Source: Helicoverpa zea (lineage: Eukaryota; Arthropoda; Insecta; Lepidoptera; Noctuidae). From it: a stretch of DNA of 64,000 nucleotides. Positions 45,001-50,506 of this stretch are shown here, one piece after another. The first letter of the stretch is position 1. Every line of letters starts with the position of its first letter. The DNA lies in contig NC_061475.1 of assembly GCF_022581195.2 (NCBI RefSeq), positions 4,712,001 through 4,776,000 of the forward strand, written 5' to 3'. A program made the position numbers and the translations under genes. The notes under the pieces are model-generated. The model saw only the letters and a program-made list of their open reading frames with translations. It was not told where the DNA came from and ran no database searches.

Positions 45001-48000
45001 CAAAAATATAATTACAATAAATACATTATTTCGTCAGGTACGCGATAGTCGGTTTCGGCGGTCGCGGCGTCTACCGTCATCCACGTGCTCTCTACGTCAA
45101 CAACAAAGTTTTCACCAACTCTATTGAGATATCGCAACATTTGGACAACTTTATCATTGGTAAGACTTCATTATTTATTATGATTTCTTGGTGTCTCAGG
45201 ATTTTCCTAATACTAAACAATTTTGTCGTTGGCAATATTATGCAAAAAAAAAAAAAAACAAAAAAGGTATTTTAAAACAGATTACTTCATCCCAATAATA
45301 AAAAAAAAAATGGTACTACTCAATTAAAAGTGGTTAGACTTGAACCGCCCCTAAGACGACCCACTGACCGGGTCCATGGGAAAGCCTTATTAAGTGGCCT
45401 ACTTTTGCATATAATTTCTACTATTTTTACTAAAATTTTTAATAACTTTTGTATAGACAAGTCCGACCTAGTCCGCGGTAACCGCACGGGCCGCACGGAC
45501 ATGTTCGCGGCGCTAAGCTTCGCGACACAGCTGCCGTTCCGCGCGGCCGTGCCCCGCACCTTCATACTGATGCCGTGCTCCAAGTGTGACGCCTCCTTCA
45601 TGCGGGTGAGTGTGCTAATGACATCTGTCAGACCAGTCCGACGACCTAGTCCGCGGTAACCGCACGGGCCGCACGGACTGCTATAAAGTTTAGTAACAGC
45701 GAGCGAGAAAAAATTTTCTTAAATATCATACAAATGTTAGCCTTTGAATGCAAAGAAAGATGGATCTTTGCTCTTTGGTATCCAAAAAGACTCATGTTGT
45801 CACTATAATTTGGCAAAGTTGACTGTGGGAGTGTCACTAACGAATTTCTGAAACTATGATAAAAAATAACTCGAATATTAGTACTAAAATAACCTATTTA
45901 CCCAGTTGGACTACTCGACGATCTACCACAACTTGATGGAGAGCTCAGTAACGTTACACATCATGATGGACGATGACTTCATGCTGTCCAAGAAGCGAGC
46001 CGCCAAGTATCTGTTCGGTGAGTAGCTGTTATATGAAAATGTGCTTTAAATCTAAGGCTTTAAAGTTTGATGTTCAGTGAAGTTAACTTTGCACGTTAAA
46101 ATTTTCATTTTGAATGTCCTATATTTATGAAGAGTCTGAGTAAATATTGCATAATAGTTAAGTTATAGACATAATGGAAAATAAATACATATTGCGCCGA
46201 CCCCAAATGACTTGGGAACAGGGCAGGAAGAAAAATCAAGTAATAGCCAGTTCACCAGTTACTGATAAGGTCTCGGATAGCTTATCAGGAAGTTATCTAA
46301 CAGCTAAACTTTCGGTTTCACATGTCTCGAGTAGCAATATCTGGCAGAAATTATAAGCAGCCTGTTATCGCAAACAGCATTATTTATCGGATAACTAACT
46401 GACACTTTCTGTAACCAGTGAAACCGGGCCTTAATATGCCTATAGTTTTCGATTGGAGTTTTGATAATTCTTCAAACTTGCATGTGTATTTTCTGCAATT
46501 CAGACTTTGTCAACAACTTTTTACCATAACAAATATATTTTCCTCATTTAGGTGTGGACAACACTCTAGCATACACAAACAAGGATTACGAACATCTAGT
46601 AGGAGACGCAGCGCTCAGAAAACAAGTGAAACTGCCCAAAGAGAAGCTTGGACTTTGTACCTCCCTGGCTATGGAAACTAACGGTAATTTATATATTTAA
46701 TACATACTTATATGCGTACTTTTTTTAAATTGTATTGCAGGTTTATAAAAAAAAAATTTTAGACTTCTTAAGAAACGCTTGTTTCATCCTTAGACTTAAG
46801 TATGGCTTTCGATTGTGTGCATCATATAAAATTTGTGACAAAACTTCAACATGTTAGTGTTAAGAAACGACCTTTTTAAGTGTCTGTTTTGATATGTGTA
46901 TAAAATAATAGAGATGATGGATACCACTGTAAAGCATCTTCAGAAACTTATGTCACCTTTGGGAGTTCCGCAGGGTTCGATTCTAGGTCCTTTCTATTTT
47001 TCTTTATATGTTAACGTACCTACCTAGTATGTTCAATAATAATTGAGACTGAACAGAAACTAGTACGTAGAATCCATTTAGCATAACTCATGAGCTTAAC
47101 ATGACATAATTCTTGTTTGTCATCTTTCAAGCAATCTATCCAAAATACTTATATCGTTTTTAAGTATATCTCTCCCTTGCCACTTCTCAGACACTTTTAC
47201 TGGGGCTAGATAGAATATCCGCCATTATAATTATTATCAATGTTCTCCTCAGGTACAATCCTAGCTGGAGCCAAACTCCGTGGCGATAGGCCCACAGCCC
47301 GTCGCTTCTCAACAGTGGCCGGCGCCCGTGCAGCCAGCGCGGCCACACGCTGCACGTCGCCGCCGCGCTGCGAGTGCAGTGAGGGACGCCTCGCGTGTCG
47401 CGTCTGTGCTGATACGCAGCGACTGGTCAGTATCTAGCAGGAGCCAAGCGAGAACACGAGCAACAGTGCAGCCCGTGCAGCCAGCGCGGCCACACGCTGC
47501 ACGTCGCCGCCGCGCTGCGAGTGCAGTGAGGGACGCCTCGCGTGTCGCGTCTGTGCTGATACGCAGCGACTGGTCAGTATCTAGCAGGAGCCAAGCGAGA
47601 ACACGAGCAACAGTGCAGCCCGTGCAGCCAGCGCGGCCACACGCTGCACGTCGCCGCCGCGCTGCGAGTGCAGTGAGGGACGCCTCGCGTGTCGCGTCTG
47701 TGCTGATACGCAGCGACTGGTCAGTATCTAGCAGGAGCCAAGCGAGAACACGAGCAACAGTGCAGCCCGTGCAGCCAGCGCGGCCACACGCTGCACGTCG
47801 CCGCCGCGCTGCGAGTGCAGTGAGGGACGCCTCGCGTGTCGCGTCTGTGCTGATACGCAGCGACTGGTCAGTATCTAGCAGGAGCCAAGCGAGAACACGA
47901 GCAACAGTGCAGCCCGTGCAGCCAGCGCGGCCACACGCTGCACGTCGCCGCCGCGCTGCGAGTGCAGTGAGGGACGCCTCGCGTGTCGCGTCTGTGCTGA

Positions 48001-49660
48001 TACGCAGCGACTGGTCAGTATCTAGCAGGAGCCAAGCGAGAACACGAGCAACAGTGCAGCCCGTGCAGCCAGCGCGGCCACACGCTGCACGTCGCCGCCG
48101 CGCTGCGAGTGCAGTGAGGGACGCCTCGCGTGTCGCGTCTGTGCTGATACGCAGCGACTGGTCAGTATCTAGCAGGAGCCAAGCGAGAACACGAGCAACA
48201 GTGCAGCCCGTGCAGCCAGCGCGGCCACACGCTGCACGTCGCCGCCGCGCTGCGAGTGCAGTGAGGGACGCCTCGCGTGTCGCGTCTGTGCTGATACGCA
48301 GCGACTGGTCAGTATCTAGCAGGAGCCAAGCGAGAACACGAGCAACAGTGCAGCCCGTGCAGCCAGCGCGGCCACACGCTGCACGTCGCCGCCGCGCTGC
48401 GAGTGCAGTGAGGGACGCCTCGCGTGTCGCGTCTGTGCTGATACGCAGCGACTGGTCAGTATCTAGCAGGAGCCAAGCGAGAACACGAGCAACAGTGCAG
48501 CCCGTGCAGCCAGCGCGGCCACACGCTGCACGTCGCCGCCGCGCTGCGAGTGCAGTGAGGGACGCCTCGCGTGTCGCGTCTGTGCTGATACGCAGCGACT
48601 GGTCAGTATCTAGCAGGAGCCAAGCGAGAACACGAGCAACAGTGCAGCCCGTGCAGCCAGCGCGGCCACACGCTGCACGTCGCCGCCGCGCTGCGAGTGC
48701 AGTGAGGGACGCCTCGCGTGTCGCGTCTGTGCTGATACGCAGCGACTGGTCAGTATCTAGCAGGAGCCAAGCGAGAACATCCTCAACAGCGGCCGGCGCC
48801 CGTGCAGCCAGCGTGTTTTCCCAACTGTGTTGGGGTCGGCTTCCTAATAACCGGATGCAGCTGAGTATCAGTGTTTTACAAGGAGCGACTGCCTGTTTGA
48901 CCACTTCAACACAGTAACCCAGCCTACCCAATTCCAACAGTACGTCCGGTTGTCAGACTTACTTTGTCAGCTTTAAACTCAAAGCCTACTCTTTTCTGAT
49001 CTGTATAACTATTCTAATACTATCTCATTAAATTGATTTTACTCCCACTGAGAAACAAAAAGTAGCCTATTTATATTTTATACGGATGTGATGTGATACA
49101 AATGTGCTTGGAAACCTCTATCTATTAAATATAATTAGGTAGTTATTACATCACATGAAAATATCAAAATTGTTTTTCAAAAAATATTCAAAATCTGGAA
49201 TGTAAAAGATAATACAGATAATATGCCAACACGTGTATGACATGAAAGGTTATCATTTACTAGACTAGGCAATGTATAGCACCAGATATTTATATGAAAA
49301 TAAATTATTGGATTAATTTTAAAAGTAGTACTTCAGAACCCTTAAAATACCTCTTAATAATCATTCCCTATCTAGCTTTTTTCCCAAAATATGTGTTGGT
49401 TGTCTTCCAGTGTCACTGGATGCAGCTAACTACCAGTGTTTTACTAACTTGGAGGGACTACCTATTCGATCTCTTAAACTCAGTTACCCAATCAACCTAG
49501 TTCCTCTTGATATGAAATACTCTAAATCTCCCTGCAATTTTACCATCTTTTAACTAAATTGTCTTGTTCACAGTTGGAGCTATCATTCTTCAACCAGGAT
49601 GACATTGATGAACTGATTGACATGGCTATGGAACCTCCAACCCTACCATCCTTCAGATAA
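1..49660 (+). CDS. Apoltp: Large lipid transfer protein, probable lipid transfer particle apoprotein apoLTP-II/I (5' end outside window)
   Basis: Secreted apoB/vitellogenin-superfamily lipoprotein. By family knowledge it carries or shuttles diacylglycerol and hydrocarbons between lipophorin and tissues in haemolymph. I joined 62 exons with GT-AG borders and matching phases (coordinates in the block entries below), giving about 3,810 codons to the TAA at 49,658. The first exon starts inside the vitellogenin-N/LPD_N region; DUF1943, a long beta-rich middle, a 310-residue helical exon, a VWD module and a Cys-rich tail follow. Apolipophorin I/II is about 3,300 residues in full, whereas this gene already exceeds that without its N-terminus (roughly 430 residues missing, by position in the family). 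That length fits apoLTP (about 4,300 residues in Drosophila). The superfamily call is near certain; the choice of apoLTP over apolipophorin rests on length. Introns are loaded with transposons and partial exon copies. Polyadenylation signals lie near 49,833 and 50,046. Confidence 0.85.
679..2775 (+). mobile_element. Jockey-superfamily non-LTR retrotransposon, 5'-truncated (ORF2 RT part)
   Basis: An open frame runs from about 679 to the TAG at 2,488-2,490 and contains the reverse transcriptase core: NYRPIALIPIFSKIFEKAIY, FMDMTKAFDFVDH, FGVPQGSVLGPLLF and FADDCIVVY. The endonuclease half is missing, as expected after incomplete reverse transcription. The 3' end is an AATAAATG followed by a short gaattt repeat (2,742-2,775), the usual terminal microsatellite of such elements. 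It lies in intron 2 of apoLTP, in the same direction. The frame is nearly intact, so insertion is fairly recent. Confidence 0.85.
2858..3000 (-). mobile_element. Helitron fragment, reverse orientation
   Basis: Shares the ends and interior of the copy at 34,374-34,565 (actagcttcc; acccggataaaaaatat; aaacaaactcttcagctttc). Just upstream of apoLTP exon 3. Confidence 0.65.
3796..3975 (-). repeat. SINE 3' fragment
   Basis: Antisense copy of the 3' half of the SINE at 7,581-7,959, diverged (ccaactatgttggggtcagc). It is in the intron between apoLTP exons 4 and 5. Confidence 0.7.
4797..5027. mobile_element. Foldback MITE with ~60-bp inverted repeats
   Basis: The left arm (from tatagttcggccattcagag) and right arm (ending ctgaatggccgaactata) are near-perfect reverse complements for about 60 bp, including cgtcgcgattgaactgacga. 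It is non-coding, in the intron between apoLTP exons 6 and 7, and probably targets TA. Confidence 0.85.
7581..7959 (+). mobile_element. Full-length tRNA-derived SINE with 15-bp target-site duplication
   Basis: The left end carries RNA polymerase III promoter boxes: A box tggcctagtgg (7,592-7,602) and B box ggttcaattcc (7,632-7,642). The right end is the widespread tail with gaagccgaccccaacatagt and ggctcggaggatg. The sequence actttggagactaag flanks it at 7,566-7,580 and 7,960-7,974. It is inserted within the duplicated segment upstream of apoLTP exon 11. The partial copies listed below share its 3' half. Confidence 0.88.
8076..8205 (+). pseudogene. Broken upstream copy of apoLTP exon 11
   Basis: Aligns with the first 130 nt of exon 11 (8412-8541), including the tag acceptor. 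It reads gaa att taa at the third codon, where the real exon has tca, and it then runs into repeat sequence without a donor. Flanking Helitron-like text before both copies is homologous, so intron end and exon start were duplicated together. Confidence 0.88.
9356..9634 (+). mobile_element. Non-autonomous Helitron (lepidopteran TC...CTAGT type)
   Basis: Starts tcctaactaatattataaat, passes a ctgt microsatellite (9,391-9,420) and the phrase cgcctaaactactgaatcga, and ends cgcgggcaaaagctagt. These are the ends of the common Lepidoptera Helitron group. It is in the intron between apoLTP exons 12 and 13. Confidence 0.8.
9640..10045 (+). repeat. Unnamed ~400-bp interspersed repeat, copy 1
   Basis: Starts tatacaagctgttgatttgc and ends near caaatgcaaatcaacacctt. 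It is about 85-90% identical by eye to 32,436-32,826. It directly follows the Helitron at 9,356-9,634. An in-frame 90-codon ORF here is not conserved in the second copy. Confidence 0.75.
10209..10312 (+). repeat. Lepidopteran interspersed repeat tail
   Basis: Contains gaggcctgtgcccagcagtg ggacg, a phrase that also appears in altered form at 57,150 and 60,185. Likely a LINE 3' UTR remnant. Confidence 0.5.
11380..11640 (+). repeat. Probable LINE 3' UTR with aaat-type tail
   Basis: An AT-rich stretch ends in aataaaataaataaataaat at about 11,616-11,637, the pattern of a LINE terminal microsatellite. No coding remnant was found upstream. Confidence 0.4.
13014..13464. mobile_element. MITE with terminal inverted repeats and a central 17-bp hairpin
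   Basis: Left acaacatgtaacgtaattaa and right ttaattaagttacatgttgt form imperfect inverted termini. In the middle, ataccaattcttggtga (13,142-13,158) pairs perfectly with tcaccaagaattggtat (13,168-13,184). It is in the intron between apoLTP exons 16 and 17. Confidence 0.7.
13799..13999. mobile_element. MITE with ~48-bp inverted repeats
   Basis: Left tagggtgcttacataaagaa continues through aaacaggtttccggtacaga; the right end is the exact reverse complement, ending ttctttatgtaagcacccta. The interior carries short direct repeats of agaaacaggta. It is in the intron between apoLTP exons 17 and 18. Confidence 0.85.
14025..14210 (+). mobile_element. Helitron 5' fragment
   Basis: Contains ttatattataaaggcgaaag and aacggctgaaccgattttga, the start and interior of the lepidopteran Helitron group. 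The CTAGT end is missing. Confidence 0.6.
16360..18213 (+). other. Large apoLTP intron without recognised elements
   Basis: The 1.85-kb intron between exons 21 and 22. It is AT-rich. I see no coding, no clear inverted repeats and no known repeat family. Confidence 0.5.
19205..19400 (-). repeat. Probable LINE 3' end, reverse orientation
   Basis: Begins with aatcaaatcaaaaatcattt, the reverse complement of a common LINE terminal repeat, followed by a segment (gaagaagtggcgcaacaaac) that I associate with a common lepidopteran interspersed repeat. It is in the intron between apoLTP exons 23 and 24. Confidence 0.5.
19878..20035. mobile_element. MITE with imperfect inverted repeats
   Basis: cttaccacaaaaacttttaa at the left and tttaaagtttttgtagtaag at the right are imperfect reverse complements; the inner ccttgtctaa / ttagacaagt words also pair. 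It is in the intron between apoLTP exons 23 and 24. Confidence 0.65.
20036..21016. other. Intron sequence downstream of the BAP18-like gene
   Basis: AT-rich; probably includes the 3' UTR of the minus-strand nested gene, with an AATAAA-type signal near 20,474. ORFs here look random. Confidence 0.4.
21017..21403 (-). CDS. BAP18: BAP18-like chromatin complex subunit (SANT domain), nested gene
   Basis: A 128-residue intronless ORF lying antisense in the 2.8-kb intron between apoLTP exons 23 and 24. The start SAAKVSEIFREAGTAFNKLAE, then GGKWTDDEIEMLRSCVHRF and IKGRTVNQIRTTLKKKAFED, match the conserved N-terminus and SANT/Myb-like helix triplet of vertebrate BAP18 (C17orf49), a subunit of NURF/MLL-type chromatin complexes. 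The tail is acidic (VDVDGLNDDVKLEFE), also like BAP18. Frame is open from ATG at 21,403 to TGA at 21,017, and a possible AATAAA on this strand is near 20,474. Lack of introns suggests an old retrocopy or a naturally intronless gene; intactness suggests function. Confidence 0.82.
   Translation of the reverse strand: MNNSAAKVSEIFREAGTAFNKLAEMTKLLHPMGDAQPGGKWTDDEIEMLRSCVHRFAIDLNNLSQHIKGRTVNQIRTTLKKKAFEDASIPVRQVTLNMLNASENEVDVDGLNDDVKLEFESTNDEVAS
22674..22873. mobile_element. GC-rich foldback element
   Basis: Arms of more than 50 bp: left aggcctcggcctcgaatttt then gcgggcagcggggc; right gccccgctgcccgcaaaatt then cgaggccgaggcct. At over 70% GC it is an island in AT-rich intron. ORFs over it are shadows of the palindrome. 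Confidence 0.75.
24446..24512 (-). repeat. SINE 3' fragment
   Basis: Antisense tail copy (cccaactatgttggggtcgg) between apoLTP exons 29 and 30. Confidence 0.7.
25863..25952 (-). repeat. SINE 3' fragment
   Basis: Antisense tail copy directly after apoLTP exon 32, with tgttggggtcggcttccagt and then the ggatgcagctgagtaccagt segment. Confidence 0.75.
26051..26828 (+). mobile_element. R1-type LINE 3' end, 5'-truncated, with 14-bp target-site duplication
   Basis: GC-rich insertion in the intron after apoLTP exon 32. It encodes the ORF2 C-terminus (SPLFEEWLGRSHGALTYRMT, then GCHHCADSPEDTVDHTVQVC, the Cys/His knuckle of R1-clade elements), a 3' UTR and a poly(A). The sequence aaggtctgcatctt is found at both ends (26,037-26,050 and 26,829-26,842), a direct target-site duplication. 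The same 3' UTR recurs at 55,025-55,205. Confidence 0.88.
26951..27085 (+). pseudogene. Second copy of the 3' two-thirds of apoLTP exon 32
   Basis: 135 nt aligning with 25703-25837 and followed by a gtaaat donor. The frame is open and the peptide is GIATPLTVLPALEARVAARL then EDHLWK, differing from the real exon at one residue (Ala to His) despite more than ten base changes, nearly all silent. No convincing acceptor in a usable phase is visible. It may be a pseudo-exon, an alternative exon or a second haplotype. Confidence 0.8.
27690..29101 (+). mobile_element. Jockey-like non-LTR retrotransposon, 5'-truncated
   Basis: The 400-residue ORF (27,689-28,891) starts inside the reverse transcriptase: YTDFRKAFDKVDHELLLEKI, SGVPQGSILGPLLF, YADDLKIY, then the C-terminal half. 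The tail ends in aaataaaataaaat repeats at 29,080-29,101. It occupies the intron between apoLTP exons 33 and 34, sense to the gene. It belongs to a family different from the copy at 679-2,775, judging by sequence and tail. The ORF is uninterrupted over 1.2 kb, so the copy is young. Confidence 0.85.
29617..29732 (+). repeat. SINE 3' fragment
   Basis: Sense tail copy lying between exon 34 of apoLTP and the 43-bp copy of that exon's end at 29,791. Confidence 0.75.
29791..29833 (+). repeat. Copy of the end of apoLTP exon 34 with its donor
   Basis: ttagcgccactttgagcagc onward repeats 29532-29574, covering 37 exon bases and the donor gtata. A SINE fragment lies between parent and copy. Confidence 0.85.
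30629..31625 (+). repeat. 164-bp tandem array built from apoLTP exon 36
   Basis: Units begin with tagacatt-like sequence at 30629, 30793, 30957, 31121, 31285 and 31451. Each has the last 131 nt of exon 36, its donor and about 33 nt of intron. The first unit is the real exon end. Copies 2 and 3 are almost identical; copies 4-6 diverge, mostly silently at first, and copies 4 and 6 have a better donor (gtaagt). As 164 is not a multiple of three and the only acceptor-like acatag is out of phase, the copies cannot simply be added to the mRNA. Copy 6 contains an inverted 15-bp repeat and a deletion. Confidence 0.92.
32436..32826 (+). repeat. Unnamed ~400-bp interspersed repeat, copy 2
   Basis: Second copy of the repeat at 9,640-10,045, sharing aagctgttgatttgcatccg and tatggcacaaatgcaaatca. 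Preceded by Helitron-like text (aacaaagtcgcttactctgt at about 32,320). Intron between apoLTP exons 37 and 38. Confidence 0.75.
34374..34565 (-). mobile_element. Non-autonomous Helitron, reverse orientation
   Basis: On the minus strand it starts tctatactaatattataaag and ends with ctagt (plus actag at 34,374). The interior phrase ccgtaccgggataaaaagta is typical of the group. Intron between apoLTP exons 40 and 41. Confidence 0.8.
38690..38830 (+). repeat. Decayed Helitron-like repeat
   Basis: Phrases such as ctccgaaactaccgaactga and ccccgggactcgggtgaaac resemble the interior and end of the group, but both termini are lost. Intron between apoLTP exons 47 and 48. Confidence 0.45.
39078..41418 (+). 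other. Apoltp: apoLTP exons 48-51: helical region before the VWD module
   Basis: Exons: 39078-40008 (931 nt, the largest in the window), 40251-40446, 40740-40873, 41177-41418. The translation changes from beta-rich to long amphipathic helices with regularly spaced Leu, Ile, Tyr and Trp between Lys, Glu and Asp. This helical stretch lies just before the VWD module, as in other insect large lipid transfer proteins. A role in surface lipid binding is inferred. A decayed copy of part of exon 51 lies at 41829-41878. Confidence 0.87.
41500..41828. repeat. Inverted-repeat element sharing sequence with 58.1 kb
   Basis: aactaacgagg and cctcgttagtt face each other at about 41,572 and 41,693. The left part (ggtcaggcgccatcttgtag) recurs at 58,110-58,190 in Mtap intron 6. 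It separates apoLTP exon 51 from its decayed copy. Confidence 0.5.
41829..41878 (+). repeat. Decayed copy of part of apoLTP exon 51
   Basis: agcatctggtcagtataatt and gaactttgataac follow the wording of exon 51 (41349-41402) with substitutions and small deletions. It lies about 20 bp before exon 52. Confidence 0.7.
41902..43339 (+). other. Apoltp: apoLTP exons 52-54: von Willebrand factor D module
   Basis: Exons: 41902-42104, 42456-42609, 43104-43339. The module opens with GTLVTFDKRVFTISEAGTF and ends with GGLLGTYNNEQYDDLLLP, the lipoprotein version of the GLCG motif of VWD domains. The CNLLFHTC cysteines are in exon 53. VWD modules occur at the C-terminus of insect apolipophorin, apoLTP and vitellogenin. 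Exon 53 is followed by a 163-bp tandem array of damaged copies. Confidence 0.9.
42507..43007 (+). repeat. 163-bp tandem array built from apoLTP exon 53
   Basis: ctcataatagacagacaaac starts at 42507 (real exon), 42670 and 42833; a fourth, truncated unit begins at 42996. Units contain the last 103 nt of exon 53, the gtatgt donor and about 60 nt of intron. Copies 2 and 3 are nearly identical and share a C-to-T change turning cag into an in-frame TAG, so the second duplication copied an already damaged unit. Confidence 0.93.
43380..43860 (+). other. Pyrimidine-rich low-complexity intron segment
   Basis: Between apoLTP exons 54 and 55, the + strand is very rich in T and C with repeated words such as tatgtactttt, ctatatgct and cccctatat. 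ORFs here are by-products of base bias. A milder similar stretch lies at 8,805-9,060. Confidence 0.5.
44752..44880 (+). repeat. SINE internal fragment
   Basis: Sense copy of the middle of the SINE (gtctgacaaaaggtctaacc...gttgcccaggtaactggttg) between apoLTP exons 56 and 57. The gene-proximal tail is missing. Confidence 0.6.
45634..45681 (+). repeat. Copy of the start of apoLTP exon 58
   Basis: gacctagtccgcggtaaccg and cacgggccgcacggac repeat 45465-45500. It sits 29 bp downstream of the exon's donor and has no splice sites. Confidence 0.85.
46188..46236 (+). repeat. Tail fragment of the LINE family at 63.2 kb
   Basis: The stretch starting attgcgccgaccccaaat and ending gggaacagggcaggaag matches the 3' tail at 63,563-63,600. 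It lies in the intron between apoLTP exons 59 and 60. Confidence 0.6.
46960..47030 (+). mobile_element. Remnant of a LINE reverse transcriptase
   Basis: In the intron before apoLTP exon 61 the + strand encodes LGVPQGSILGPFYFSLYVN (46,973 onward), the conserved RT motif before the catalytic loop, then degenerates. No YADD follows. Confidence 0.65.
47325..48798 (+). repeat. 147-bp x 10 tandem array built from apoLTP exon 61
   Basis: Units start at 47325 and then every 147 bp (47472, 47619 ... 48648), followed by a partial eleventh unit that ends in a SINE. Each has the last 101 nt of exon 61, the gtcagt donor and 46 nt of intron. Units look identical by eye. In the true frame each unit reads a Cys-rich peptide (CTSPPRCECSEGRLACRVC) and then meets a TAG in the intron part. 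The 545- and 542-codon ORFs over the array on the two strands are frame artefacts, because 147 is divisible by three. Confidence 0.95.
48813..48960 (-). repeat. SINE 3' fragment abutting the 147-bp array
   Basis: Antisense copy that begins immediately where the eleventh, partial 147-bp unit stops (gcagccagcg then tgttttcccaactgtgttgg). Its insertion or a deletion therefore defines the end of the array. Confidence 0.75.
49372..49515 (-). repeat. SINE 3' fragment
   Basis: Diverged antisense copy in the last intron of apoLTP (ggatgcagctaactaccagt). Confidence 0.6.
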
Positions 49661-50506
49661 TAACAAGCCAGACTAGAAATAATAACACTCTTCTTAGATT
49701 TAGTACTAGATCTTTCAGACAAAAACATTTGAAAATTATATACTGACTATTAAAAGAGTATTTTGTCCTGACTAAATTAGTATTGTAAAATATACAATTT
49801 GTTTATGGAATACTTTAAAATTATATTTATGAATAAATATAAGAATGCCTAAAGTTCAAGTAGTTTAATAGTTCAATTAATTTAAGGAATAAGTACATAC
49901 AAAATATGTTTTAAGAACAACAACTTATTTGCAACCTTATTTACTTAATGGTAGTGTTTATTTTAAAATACAGTGACTATGTAGACATGTAGTATGTTTG
50001 CTGTGTACATATTTAATTAATTTTAAGTTTGACATGATTAGAGGCAATAAAATATGTATTTTGTATATTTTTGTCTTTCTTTGATGTACCTTGAAAGTTT
50101 TACTACAAAGTTTTGCAGGCATCAAGTTTTCATCTTCATCAAAAGGTATTAAATAAAAGTACAAATTATATAATAAAGATTTTATTACTAACTTAATAAG
50201 TCTTAAAATCTTGGAAACAAATAATATTATTACTTTAATGTAACTACAATATTTTCTAAGAAAGATACAATCCTATATTCTTAGTTATAATTGTGACTGA
50301 CAGGTTATTGAATACATGTAGGATATGCCTTATATTATATAATAGTTATATTAATACATTTGAGCGTCTTATGATCCCCTACTTTTATTCTTTAAACAGT
50401 AAGGGCAATATCAAGTAAAACTCATAGGATAAATTGGAAGTACAAGTAAATAGATAAATATTATTCATAATCGTCTAACTTTTTGCAGATACATACATCT
50501 TTGGCC

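Larger units (their letters stand above)
43876..49660 (+). other. Apoltp: apoLTP exons 55-62: Cys-rich C-terminal tail and stop
   Basis: Exons: 43876-44000, 44402-44596, 45038-45159, 45457-45605, 45906-46017, 46552-46683, 47253-47425, 49574-49660. Exon 55 looks like a C8-type Cys cluster (SECVSGGAACAL, then ELCLHQHVP). Exon 61 ends in a second Cys cluster (RCTSPPRCECSEG, then LACRVCADTQRL) and a gtcagt donor. Exon 62 adds LELSFFNQDDIDELIDMAME and terminates at 49,658-49,660. Exon 61 is the seed of the ten-unit 147-bp array. Splicing from the first unit keeps frame, but a donor in a later unit cannot be excluded. Confidence 0.83.

Noticed and set aside
47325..48798. CRISPR-like or satellite array
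   Set aside because: Units are contiguous with no unique spacers and are derived from a neighbouring exon of an animal gene.
47280..48937. 545-codon (+) and 542-codon (-) repeat proteins
   Set aside because: Both arise from the 147-bp array in frames other than that of the lipoprotein exon; no independent coding signs.
1..49660. Vitellogenin
   Set aside because: Shares the N-terminal and VWD modules but is far too long and lacks a polyserine region; fits the apoB-like lipid carriers.
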